This document shows positions 1-5,663 of a DNA stretch of 7,880 bases, one piece after another. Both the position numbers and the translations under genes were made by a program. The notes below the pieces were generated by a model. That model did no database searches, was not told the origin of the DNA, and saw only the letters and a list, made by a program, of their open reading frames with translations. Positions within the stretch are counted from its first letter, which is position 1. The number at the start of each line of letters is the position of its first letter. Source of the DNA: Ruminococcaceae bacterium UBA2806 (lineage in GTDB: Bacteria; Bacillota; Clostridia; Oscillospirales; Acutalibacteraceae); assembly GCA_002351795.1 (NCBI GenBank), contig DEHG01000030.1:1-7880 (forward strand), in the 5' to 3' direction.

Positions 1-51
1 GCTTTTTATTGCTGTCTTATTCACTTATTGCATCTTCTTTCCCTTAGTGTT

Positions 52-558
52 TCAGACTTCAGGAACCAAGACGAGTTCAGCAGTTCCTTTTTCTGCATCA
101 AGCTTATAGTAGTCATGATTGAAGCGGTCGGAGTTTATCCTGCCGCTTATTTGTTTATCGACAAGCTTTTTTGCAGCCGCCTGCATATTTGTATTGTCGT
201 CTTCAGCCGGCTTTACATATATGCTCAGATAAGCTTTGGAAAAAAATTCCTTTCTTGTGACTTCATTTTCTGAAAAATCTGAATATGCAGGGAGTTCTGT
301 ATTATAAAATGTACCCGGTTCAAGGGTGAATTCATATTCGTGATCCGGAAAGCAATCCTCAAGGGTCGAATCAATATATAAAGAAGCTGTTTGGTATATT
401 TCGGACTCCATAAACTCTTTGCGCTTTTCATTTTTGATCCTGTTATTTTCACCTATTTCGGACAGCAGCTGTTCATGATCCGGTTCAGGTTCGCCGCAAG
501 ATGGCAGAATGATTATTGTCATACATAACAGGATAAATAATAGTTTTCTTAGTTTCAT
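52..558 (-). CDS. Small predicted lipoprotein, function unknown
   Basis: This gene encodes 168 residues that I do not recognise as a named family. The N-terminus is a lipoprotein signal peptide: basic residues (K2, R4, K5), a hydrophobic stretch at about 6-18, and a lipobox L-P-S-C with the lipidated cysteine at C21. The mature part is therefore expected to be anchored on the outer face of the cytoplasmic membrane. It is acidic and hydrophilic, begins with a charged helical stretch (about 25-52), and shows no catalytic motif that I can identify. The ATG is preceded by a good ribosome binding site (AAAGGTGAA, minus strand, 564-572). It starts 19 nt after the stop codon of the metallo-hydrolase gene, so the two are almost certainly co-transcribed. 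The stop is TGA at 52-54. Confidence is high that the gene and lipobox are real; the function is unknown. Confidence 0.85.
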   Translation of the reverse strand: MKLRKLLFILLCMTIIILPSCGEPEPDHEQLLSEIGENNRIKNEKRKEFMESEIYQTASLYIDSTLEDCFPDHEYEFTLEPGTFYNTELPAYSDFSENEVTRKEFFSKAYLSIYVKPAEDDNTNMQAAAKKLVDKQISGRINSDRFNHDYYKLDAEKGTAELVLVPEV

Positions 559-577
559 ATAGATTCACCTTTGCTTT

Positions 578-1354
578 TCATATCGTTATGATCTGACCAG
601 AAGAAATATAATGCAGGTTATTCATGAAAGGCTGCATAATGCAGAATTGTTCCCTTCCTGTACAGTGACAGGTATAAAACTCAGTGGGGAAGAGGTTAAG
701 CTGCTGTGCATAGGCACTGACAATGTCCTTTGATGTTATTTTCATAAAGTGGAATCCGCCGACAAGAATATCGGGCTGGAATTCTTCCGTTATAGACATA
801 ATACCCTTGTGTGAACATCCGCTTATGAGTATCCGTTTGTCGTTTTCCTCAATAAGAAGGTAATGCTCATGACGAAAATCATCCGGGATATAAACTCCGT
901 TTTTCATTTCGTAAAGACCTGCGCTCGGAGCATCGGAACGTTTTGAAAGCTCGTAGCAGGAAAACAGAGTCAGCCCCTTGTCAATAAGATATTCTTCATC
1001 GGTAAATACAAGTCTTTCACTGTATTGAAGCTCAGTGTCAAGACCGATATATTTCTTTTCAGCATTAAAATGAGGCTCAAAGGCATAACGATTGATAAAA
1101 ACAGGGGCTTTGCTGTTAAGCTCAAGAAATTTTTTCAATCCGCCTCCGTGGTCATAATGTCCGTGAGAGAGAACAGCAATATCGACATTTCCAAGGTCTA
1201 TTCCGAGCTTTTCTGCATTTTCGGCAAAAAGCTCGCTTTGCCCCATATCGAAAAGAATAATGTGCTTCTCTGTTTCAATCAGCAGTGAAAGACCATGTTC
1301 ACATCCGATGTTTTCTTTTTTCGATGTGTTTTCTGCAAGAACTGTTATTTTCAT
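578..1354 (-). CDS. Metallo-beta-lactamase-fold hydrolase, COG1237 type
   Basis: This is a 258-residue cytoplasmic protein of the metallo-beta-lactamase superfamily. The metal-binding signature H-G-H-Y-D-H is at residues 64-69, and other expected histidines are in GCSH (H182), GGFHF (H202) and CHCTG (H230). The early E-H-G-L-S-L-L-I-E segment (19-27) and the GCSH and HCTG blocks point to the COG1237 branch, which is related to the archaeal dihydropterin-aminobenzene phosphate synthase of methanopterin synthesis. In Clostridia that pathway is absent, so the substrate is unknown; do not read it as a beta-lactamase. I chose the ATG at 1354-1352 because AGGTGAT lies just upstream; an in-frame GTG at 1363-1361 falls inside that ribosome binding site. 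Length and motifs look complete. It follows the HD-GYP gene and precedes the lipoprotein gene on the same strand. Confidence 0.9.
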   Translation of the reverse strand: MKITVLAENTSKKENIGCEHGLSLLIETEKHIILFDMGQSELFAENAEKLGIDLGNVDIAVLSHGHYDHGGGLKKFLELNSKAPVFINRYAFEPHFNAEKKYIGLDTELQYSERLVFTDEEYLIDKGLTLFSCYELSKRSDAPSAGLYEMKNGVYIPDDFRHEHYLLIEENDKRILISGCSHKGIMSITEEFQPDILVGGFHFMKITSKDIVSAYAQQLNLFPTEFYTCHCTGREQFCIMQPFMNNLHYISSGQIITI

Positions 1355-1380
1355 ATATATCACCTGTTATATTATGCTGA

Positions 1381-1424
1381 AATACCCGCATGAATTCTGA
1401 TATAGCAGTTTTCATGCGGGTATT
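1381..1424 (-). terminator. Perfect 14-bp stem-loop between HD-GYP and hydrolase genes
   Basis: The arms at 1381-1394 (AATACCCGCATGAA) and 1411-1424 are exact reverse complements, with a 16-nt loop. The hairpin begins 19 nt after the HD-GYP stop codon and ends 26 nt before the hydrolase ATG on the minus strand. Its place fits a terminator or attenuator, but neither strand has a proper U-tract after it; on the minus strand the stem is followed by TCAGCAT. It could instead be a partial terminator, an RNA processing or stability element, or a protein-binding palindrome. The structure is certain from the sequence; the terminator role is inference. Confidence 0.45.
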
Positions 1425-1443
1425 GAATATTGCGTATATTATA

Positions 1444-2814
1444 TCAATCGGCATTTGCCTTTGCTATTTCGTCTATCTGATCTCTGATACGCAGGAAGGC
1501 GTCTGTAACAGTCGGGTCAAATTTTTTGCCTCTCTGTTCCTTGATATTATCAAATACGACTGACGTCGGAAGTGCAGCCTTGTAGCTTCTTTTTGCAACA
1601 AGAGCGTCAAAGTAATCGGCAATTGTCATGATCCTTGCACAAAGCGGTATCTCATCTCCGGCAATACCGTAAGGATATCCGGAACCGTCCCAGCATTCAT
1701 GATGATACAGTGCAACGGATTTGGCGACCTTGAGGAAGTTTTCATTCTCAATATCGCTCATGGATTCCTCAATAAGCTTTTTGCCGTTTACAGTATGCTG
1801 TTTTATTGTTGCAAATTCTGATTGTGTAAGTCTTCCCGCTTTTGTAAGTATAGCGTCGGGAATGGTGATCTTTCCGATATCGTGCAGAGGTGCGGACATC
1901 ATGGTATCATGCATATAATTGTCATCGAGTATATCGGCATAATCACCGTTGCGTTTTAACTCTTTTACGAGAGCTTCAACGTATTCGCTTGTACGTTTGA
2001 CGTGTTTTCCGGTGCTGCCGTCACGGGCTTCAATTATATTTGCAAAGCTTATAATGATCTGGTTCTGCATACTTTCGATCTCATTGACTTTTTCATTTAC
2101 GCTGGTATCAAGCTCGCTTCTTTTATCATCAAGTGAAAATACAAGACGGCTGACAAATATAGCTGTAACAAGAAAGCTGAATGTGCAGTTAAGAAGAACG
2201 AGTGTAGTATTAAGCCAGTATTCAAGATGGTGCTGGGGAGCATACTCGCTGAAAAATACAGTCATATACATGAATGTAATAAATGCAAGCGCAAGCAGCA
2301 ATTTTCTCAGAAATGTATACAGCTTACCCTTTTTCTTTATAAAGATGGAAATAAATACAAGAGGGATAAGCAGATAATGGAAACCGGGAGCCAGTCCGAA
2401 AAGATATACTGTGCATATCTGGTGCAGATATATCTCAAGACCCGAACCGATGGTAAGGAATATCCATGATCCCTTTACACGGCGAAGGATTATTACAAAT
2501 GCAGTGTAAAGTATCACACAAACCGCATCAAGCAGCAGCAGCATGGGAATTTGCAGATATGAAAAAATACCCATATAAACACCATGGAGTATTACGCATG
2601 TCAGAAAAAACATATTCAGCGGTGCGCTGAAATAGGAATAATCCGAATAATCCTTATCATCATTATAAGTAGGCGTACCCGTAAAAAAGTCCGTCAGATT
2701 TGCGGATTTCTTTTTTTGTTTTTCTTCTCGTTTTTTCAGCCGCTTCAGGGCTTTTTCATTCTCAGCGTCGATACGGTTTTTTTCTTTCTGCTCATTTTGT
2801 TCATTTTTACTCAC
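1444..2814 (-). CDS. Membrane-anchored HD-GYP domain protein, probable c-di-GMP phosphodiesterase
   Basis: The 456-residue product has three parts. The N-terminus (1-65) is cytosolic, very charged and rich in K and E. About six hydrophobic segments follow (roughly 66-86, 90-111, 117-138, 144-160, 170-188 and 202-224), then a short coiled-coil-like linker (about 228-255). The C-terminal HD-GYP domain (about 256-450) keeps the family motifs: H271, the HD pair H311-D312 with G314 and K315, H340, the HHE block at 371-373, DGSGYP at 376-381 containing the GYP triad, and D400 in the IADYFDA block. HD-GYP proteins with these residues hydrolyse c-di-GMP, so the domain should be active. The membrane part resembles no named sensor that I recognise. 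The start is GTG (2814-2812), preceded by AAAGGCGG at 2829-2822. It is the first gene of a minus-strand unit and diverges from mraZ. Confidence is high for the family; the signal sensed is unknown. Confidence 0.93.
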   Translation of the reverse strand: MSKNEQNEQKEKNRIDAENEKALKRLKKREEKQKKKSANLTDFFTGTPTYNDDKDYSDYSYFSAPLNMFFLTCVILHGVYMGIFSYLQIPMLLLLDAVCVILYTAFVIILRRVKGSWIFLTIGSGLEIYLHQICTVYLFGLAPGFHYLLIPLVFISIFIKKKGKLYTFLRKLLLALAFITFMYMTVFFSEYAPQHHLEYWLNTTLVLLNCTFSFLVTAIFVSRLVFSLDDKRSELDTSVNEKVNEIESMQNQIIISFANIIEARDGSTGKHVKRTSEYVEALVKELKRNGDYADILDDNYMHDTMMSAPLHDIGKITIPDAILTKAGRLTQSEFATIKQHTVNGKKLIEESMSDIENENFLKVAKSVALYHHECWDGSGYPYGIAGDEIPLCARIMTIADYFDALVAKRSYKAALPTSVVFDNIKEQRGKKFDPTVTDAFLRIRDQIDEIAKANAD

Positions 2815-2962
2815 GGCGATACCGCCTTTCAGATAGATTCAGCAACTATTATTTCTGCCGTTTAAGGCAATTGTAACATAACGATACTATAATATTGCAG
2901 ACATAAAGAACCGGAATAGATAAACAGGCTCAAATAACAGAATGCAATAATAGAATAAAACA

Positions 2963-2991
2963 ATTATACTACATTTCCATAAATATTTCAA
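2963..2991 (-). promoter_or_regulatory. Predicted sigma-A-type promoter of the HD-GYP gene
   Basis: On the minus strand, TTGAAA (2991-2986) and TATAAT (2968-2963) are separated by 17 bp, with an AT-rich surround. Transcription would start near 2956 and give a leader of about 140 nt before the GTG start at 2814. No other promoter on this strand in the intergenic region comes as close to consensus. It probably drives HD-GYP, the hydrolase and the lipoprotein as one unit. Confidence 0.7.
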
Positions 2992-3084
2992 TAGCTAATA
3001 ACAATTTTTGTTAATTTTGAATCTTTATGTATAATATTTGTTCTGCATTCCGGATCATTACAGATAAGAGTTTTAGGATGTTTT

Positions 3085-3106
3085 TCCGCCACTTACCACC
3101 ACCTTT
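3085..3106 (-). promoter_or_regulatory. Inverted second MraZ-box-like element
   Basis: Read on the minus strand, this is AAAGGTG, 5 nt, AAGTGGCGGA. The same two blocks with the same 5-nt gap occur on the plus strand at 3321-3342, beside the mraZ promoter. In box terms it holds two 10-bp units, AAGGTGGTGG and TAAGTGGCGG, each matching AAAGTGG at 6 of 7 positions. It lies about 95 bp upstream of the -35 of the minus-strand HD-GYP promoter and about 170 bp upstream of the mraZ -35. MraZ binding is inference from the resemblance. Confidence 0.5.
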
Positions 3107-3275
3107 TCCGGTATGTGAGGACAGGACGAAGCTGTTGTGAAAATATAATAAATTTTTGATGAAAAAGCTTGTAAAATAGCGGGTTTTGCGGTTTATTTGA
3201 CGATTTGCATAATTAATAACATATTGCTTTGTTGGAAATAAATGAAAAAAATTCTAAAAAGTCATCATTAATACC

Positions 3276-3304
3276 TTGAAATTTTACAATCGTTAAGATA
3301 TAAT
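3276..3304 (+). promoter_or_regulatory. Predicted sigma-A-type promoter of mraZ
   Basis: TTGAAA (3276-3281) and TATAAT (3299-3304) are separated by 17 bp. Transcription would start at about 3311, so the MraZ-box repeats begin at or just after the start site. The leader to the mraZ ATG would be about 75 nt. This is the strongest plus-strand promoter in the window and should drive mraZ and rsmH. Confidence 0.8.
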
Positions 3305-3311
3305 GTTATAG

Positions 3312-3341
3312 AAAGTGGTGAAAGGTGCAACAAAGTGGCGG
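3312..3341 (+). promoter_or_regulatory. MraZ operator: three 10-bp direct repeats
   Basis: Three tandem 10-bp units, AAAGTGGTGA, AAGGTGCAAC and AAAGTGGCGG, follow the -10 element after 7 bp. The first and third begin with an exact AAAGTGG; the middle one matches it at 5 of 7 positions. MraZ family regulators are known to bind short direct repeats in front of their own gene, with boxes close to AAAGTG[T/G] plus 3 nt in Mollicutes. The sequence, the 10-bp period and the position fit autoregulation of mraZ. Boxes at the transcription start suggest repression, but that is inference. Confidence 0.75.
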
Positions 3342-3387
3342 ACTATGGTTTACGTTCCCTTATAATTGACGGAAATGAGGTGTAGAA

Positions 3388-3807
3388 ATGCTTATCGGTA
3401 ATTATCAGCACAATATTGATATAAAAGGCCGTGTGATAATGCCTGCTAAGTTCCGTGAGGAGCTTGGAGATATTTTCTATGCCACCAAAGGGAAGGATAA
3501 TACGATCACCGTTTTGTCAAAGGATTCATGGGATGAGCTTGGTCGGAAAATATCCGAAATGCCTTCCGCCAAAACTGTTCAGATCACAAGATTCCTGTTT
3601 TCAAGCGCTGCCGAGCTTATTCCCGATAAGCAGGGCAGAGTTCTTATTCCTCAGCCGCTGCGTGAATATGCCGGTCTTGACAAGGATGTTGTAATAAACG
3701 GGACAGGATCAAAGGTTGAAATATGGGACAAGGAAGCATGGGATCGTTATAATAATGATCTGTCGGGAGACGATATATATGATCTTATGGATAAGCTTGA
3801 GCTTTGA
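3388..3807 (+). CDS. mraZ: Transcriptional regulator MraZ
   Basis: The 139-residue product has the usual MraZ length and two AbrB-like halves. The first half carries the D-x-K-G-R motif at residues 11-15 (followed by VIMPAKFRE) and the second carries D-x-x-G-R at 80-84 (followed by VLIPQPLREYAGL). MraZ forms rings that contact several short operator repeats through these halves and controls the dcw cluster, including its own gene. The ATG is preceded by TGAGGTG (3376-3382) at a 5-nt spacing. Three box-like repeats lie just upstream at 3312-3341, which fits autoregulation. The stop codon is 12 nt before the rsmH ATG, the standard mraZ-rsmH pair. Nothing in the protein looks truncated or altered. 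Confidence 0.97.
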   Translation: MLIGNYQHNIDIKGRVIMPAKFREELGDIFYATKGKDNTITVLSKDSWDELGRKISEMPSAKTVQITRFLFSSAAELIPDKQGRVLIPQPLREYAGLDKDVVINGTGSKVEIWDKEAWDRYNNDLSGDDIYDLMDKLEL

Positions 3808-3819
3808 TGAGGTGATCTG

Positions 3820-4752
3820 ATGGAATTTTCACATAAACCTGTGCTGTTTGATCAGACGATGGAAGTACTTGATGTAAAACCTGACGGCATATATCTTGAC
3901 GGTACGGCAGGCGGCGGAGGTCATTCATCGGGCATTTTATCAAGACTCGGAGAAAACGGCAGACTTATATGTGTAGATCAGGATCCGGACGCTATAGCTG
4001 TTCTGAATGAGCGCTTCGGCAGTGATAAAAGGGTAAGCGTATGCCGGAATAATTTTTCTGAGATCCCGTCGATCATAAAAGAGCTTGGTATAGTATCGCT
4101 TGACGGCGTGCTTATGGATATAGGAGTTTCATCACACCAGCTTGACAGCGCAGAAAGGGGCTTTTCCTATCATAATGATGCCCCGCTTGATATGAGAATG
4201 AGTCAAAGCGGAACAAGCGCTGCCGATCTTGTAAATACATTGCCGTATGCGGAGCTTGTCAGGATACTGAGCAGATACGGCGAGGAAAAATTTGCAAAGA
4301 ATATTGCAAGGTCGATCGAAAGAGAAAGAGAAAAGGCGCCTATAGAGACAACTCTTCAGCTTGCGGAAATAGTAAAATCTGCATATCCTGCGGCAAAAAG
4401 ACATGAAAAGCATCCCGCAAGGAAAACTTTTCAGGCATTGAGGATCGCAGTAAACGGGGAGCTTGACAGACTGAGTACCGGACTTGACGGTGCTTTCGGG
4501 TCTTTGAAAACAGGAGGACGTCTTGCAGTAATAACATTCCATTCTCTTGAGGACAGAATGGTAAAGCAAAGAATGAACAGCTTTTGCGAGGGCTGCATAT
4601 GCCCGAAGGATTTTCCTGTATGCGTATGCGGACGAAAGCCAGAGGGAAGGCTTGTTACAAGAAAGCCGCTTACGGCATTTCAGGATGAGCTTGACGATAA
4701 TCCCCGCAGCCGCAGCGCAAAGCTTCGCTGTGTGGAAAGGATCAGAGCTTAA
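3820..4752 (+). CDS. rsmH: 16S rRNA (cytosine-1402-N4)-methyltransferase RsmH (MraW)
   Basis: This 310-residue SAM-dependent methyltransferase adds the N4 methyl group to C1402 of 16S rRNA in the ribosomal decoding centre. Family blocks appear in order: HKPVL (5-9), the SAM-binding DGTAGGGGH (27-35), D54 in the second strand, LMDIGVSSHQLD (98-109) followed by ERGFSY and DMRM, the HPARKTFQALRI block (198-209), VITFHSLEDR (237-246), and the C-terminal NPRSRSAKLR (294-303). A cysteine cluster (C256, C259, C261, C268, C270) occurs in the CICPKDFPVCVCG region, a form I know from many Firmicutes homologues; a metal site is possible but unproven. The ATG follows TGAGGTGAT (3808-3816), which begins right after the mraZ stop, so translation of the pair is closely linked. 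The length is normal for the family. Confidence 0.97.
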   Translation: MEFSHKPVLFDQTMEVLDVKPDGIYLDGTAGGGGHSSGILSRLGENGRLICVDQDPDAIAVLNERFGSDKRVSVCRNNFSEIPSIIKELGIVSLDGVLMDIGVSSHQLDSAERGFSYHNDAPLDMRMSQSGTSAADLVNTLPYAELVRILSRYGEEKFAKNIARSIEREREKAPIETTLQLAEIVKSAYPAAKRHEKHPARKTFQALRIAVNGELDRLSTGLDGAFGSLKTGGRLAVITFHSLEDRMVKQRMNSFCEGCICPKDFPVCVCGRKPEGRLVTRKPLTAFQDELDDNPRSRSAKLRCVERIRA

Positions 4753-4784
4753 TGCTTGCGGGATTTTTTTGCTTATGCTGCGGC

Positions 4785-4806
4785 AATAACAATTTTGTTA
4801 TTTTTT
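4785..4806 (+). terminator. Weak AT-rich terminator candidate after rsmH
   Basis: AATAACA (4785-4791) pairs with TGTTATT (4796-4802) around a 4-nt loop, and T residues run to 4806. The stem has only one G-C pair, so it would be weak. A T7 run at 4764-4770 preceded by TGCGGG (4757-4762) could pair with CCCGCA at 4703-4708 inside the end of rsmH and add to termination. Partial termination of the mraZ-rsmH transcript is plausible. Confidence 0.4.
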
Positions 4807-4904
4807 CGCTAAAAAATTAAGACATAAAACCGCTTTATAATAAGGTCTTTTTATTTAATTATAACAAAAATGTAAGGATTTGCTTTGTGCGACAGGCAAA
4901 AAAC

Positions 4905-4933
4905 TTGATTATTTATTTGGTGTGTTGTACAAT
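4905..4933 (+). promoter_or_regulatory. Predicted promoter of ftsL and the PBP gene
   Basis: TTGATT (4905-4910) and TACAAT (4928-4933) are separated by 17 bp, so each hexamer is close to consensus. Transcription would start near 4940, giving a leader of about 125 nt before the ftsL ATG at 5066. Together with the terminator candidate upstream, it suggests a separate transcription unit for ftsL and the PBP. Confidence 0.55.
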
Positions 4934-5065
4934 TAATTTAATCAGATTTTAGTTAAATTGACAATCAGGATCATTTATTTGCGATAGTTGTTCGTAGATC
5001 AGCTATCAGTGTATATAGAAATAGTATTTCCGGCGGAGACCGGTTATGGAAGGGGAACATTAATA

Positions 5066-5578
5066 ATGGCAGGTGAGAAGAGGACGGAGGCCTATGATCT
5101 CTCTATTCTTGATTCATTCGCTATGGATATGTCCGGTACGGATAAAAAATCCAAGAAAAAGAAAAAGAGCGGGCAGATCATCAGCATCAGCAAAGGATCA
5201 TCCGCCAAGGCTCAGAGAAGAAAGCGTAATCCCGCAGCAATACTGGGAGTAAGTCTTCTTACACTGCTTATTGCTGTAATACTTATAACGCTGGTTCATC
5301 TGAATGCAAAGCTTAACGAGATGAATGAAGAGATAAACGCTCAGGAAAAGGTATTGACGGATCTTTCAAATAAAGAGGCTCAGTACCAGCTTACAATAGA
5401 CAGTAAATTCACAGACGATTATGTACGCAAATATGCCGAAAACAAACTGAATATGACCCCTGTAAAATCTGCACAGAAACAATTTATCTCTCTGTCCGAC
5501 GGAGATAAGGCGGAGGTAATTGAGGAAAGCGGTTCGGGAGATGTTTTCTATCATATAAAGAAGGCATTCGGTTTATGA
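5066..5578 (+). CDS. ftsL: FtsL/DivIC-like cell division protein
   Basis: This 170-residue bitopic membrane protein has a basic cytosolic N-terminus (1-55) with a lysine-rich run at 27-34. One transmembrane helix follows at about 56-79, then a predicted periplasm-side coiled coil (about 80-115) and a short C-terminal part with VRKYAENKLNM (120-130), which resembles the A-x-x-L-G-M block of FtsL/DivIC proteins. Such proteins join the divisome and help recruit and activate the FtsW-class B PBP pair. The gene order rsmH, this gene, PBP is the usual place for ftsL. I chose the ATG at 5066 because GGAAGGGGA (5048-5056) lies upstream; the frame is open further upstream (from a TTG at 4988), but no binding site supports that. 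Sequence similarity in this family is low, so DivIC-like remains possible. Confidence 0.85.
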   Translation: MAGEKRTEAYDLSILDSFAMDMSGTDKKSKKKKKSGQIISISKGSSAKAQRRKRNPAAILGVSLLTLLIAVILITLVHLNAKLNEMNEEINAQEKVLTDLSNKEAQYQLTIDSKFTDDYVRKYAENKLNMTPVKSAQKQFISLSDGDKAEVIEESGSGDVFYHIKKAFGL

Positions 5579-5663
5579 CGGCGGTATAACTTTTTGATTT
5601 TACGCATATTAGTTTTTTAGAAAAGACTGAACGGGGCTTATGTTTGCACAGGAAGGTGAGTAA

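Larger units (their letters stand above)
2815..3387. other. Divergent control region between HD-GYP gene and mraZ
   Basis: This 573-bp AT-rich stretch has no convincing gene on either strand. It holds a minus-strand promoter for the HD-GYP gene (2963-2991), a plus-strand promoter for mraZ (3276-3304), three MraZ-box-like repeats beside the mraZ promoter (3312-3341), and an inverted copy of part of that operator (3085-3106). An AT-rich hairpin (TAACAA, 3 nt, TTGTTA) lies at 2999-3013. From the predicted start sites, the HD-GYP leader would be about 140 nt and the mraZ leader about 75 nt. I see no known riboswitch consensus in either leader. Confidence 0.7.
4753..5065. other. Intergenic region rsmH-ftsL
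   Basis: This 313-bp AT-rich gap contains no convincing gene. It has a T7 run shortly after the rsmH stop (4764-4770), an AT-rich hairpin with a T-tract (4785-4806), and a plus-strand promoter candidate (4905-4933). A second -35-like TTGACA at 4958-4963 has only a poor -10 (GATAGT, 4983-4988, spacing 19). The ftsL ribosome binding site ends the region. Confidence 0.6.

Noticed and set aside
1..24. Possible start of another minus-strand gene (GTG at 24-22, 8 open codons to the edge)
   Set aside because: Only eight codons are visible and no clear ribosome binding site precedes it, so it cannot be supported.
2815..2956. c-di-GMP riboswitch in the HD-GYP leader
   Set aside because: I looked for the conserved GEMM-type core and found no match; the leader is AT-rich with only short hairpins.
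3008..3035. Second plus-strand promoter (TTGTTA, 16 bp, TATAAT) far upstream of mraZ
   Set aside because: The -10 is good but the -35 is poor and lies within an AT-rich hairpin. It would give a leader of about 345 nt, and a much better promoter lies at 3276-3304.
4132..4569. 145-codon open frame on the minus strand opposite rsmH
   Set aside because: It overlaps conserved RsmH coding sequence and shows no family features; it is a shadow frame.
4586..4632. Cysteine cluster in RsmH as a novel metal-binding insertion
   Set aside because: The same CxC...CVCG-like segment is, as far as I recall, common in Firmicutes RsmH proteins, so it is not new here.
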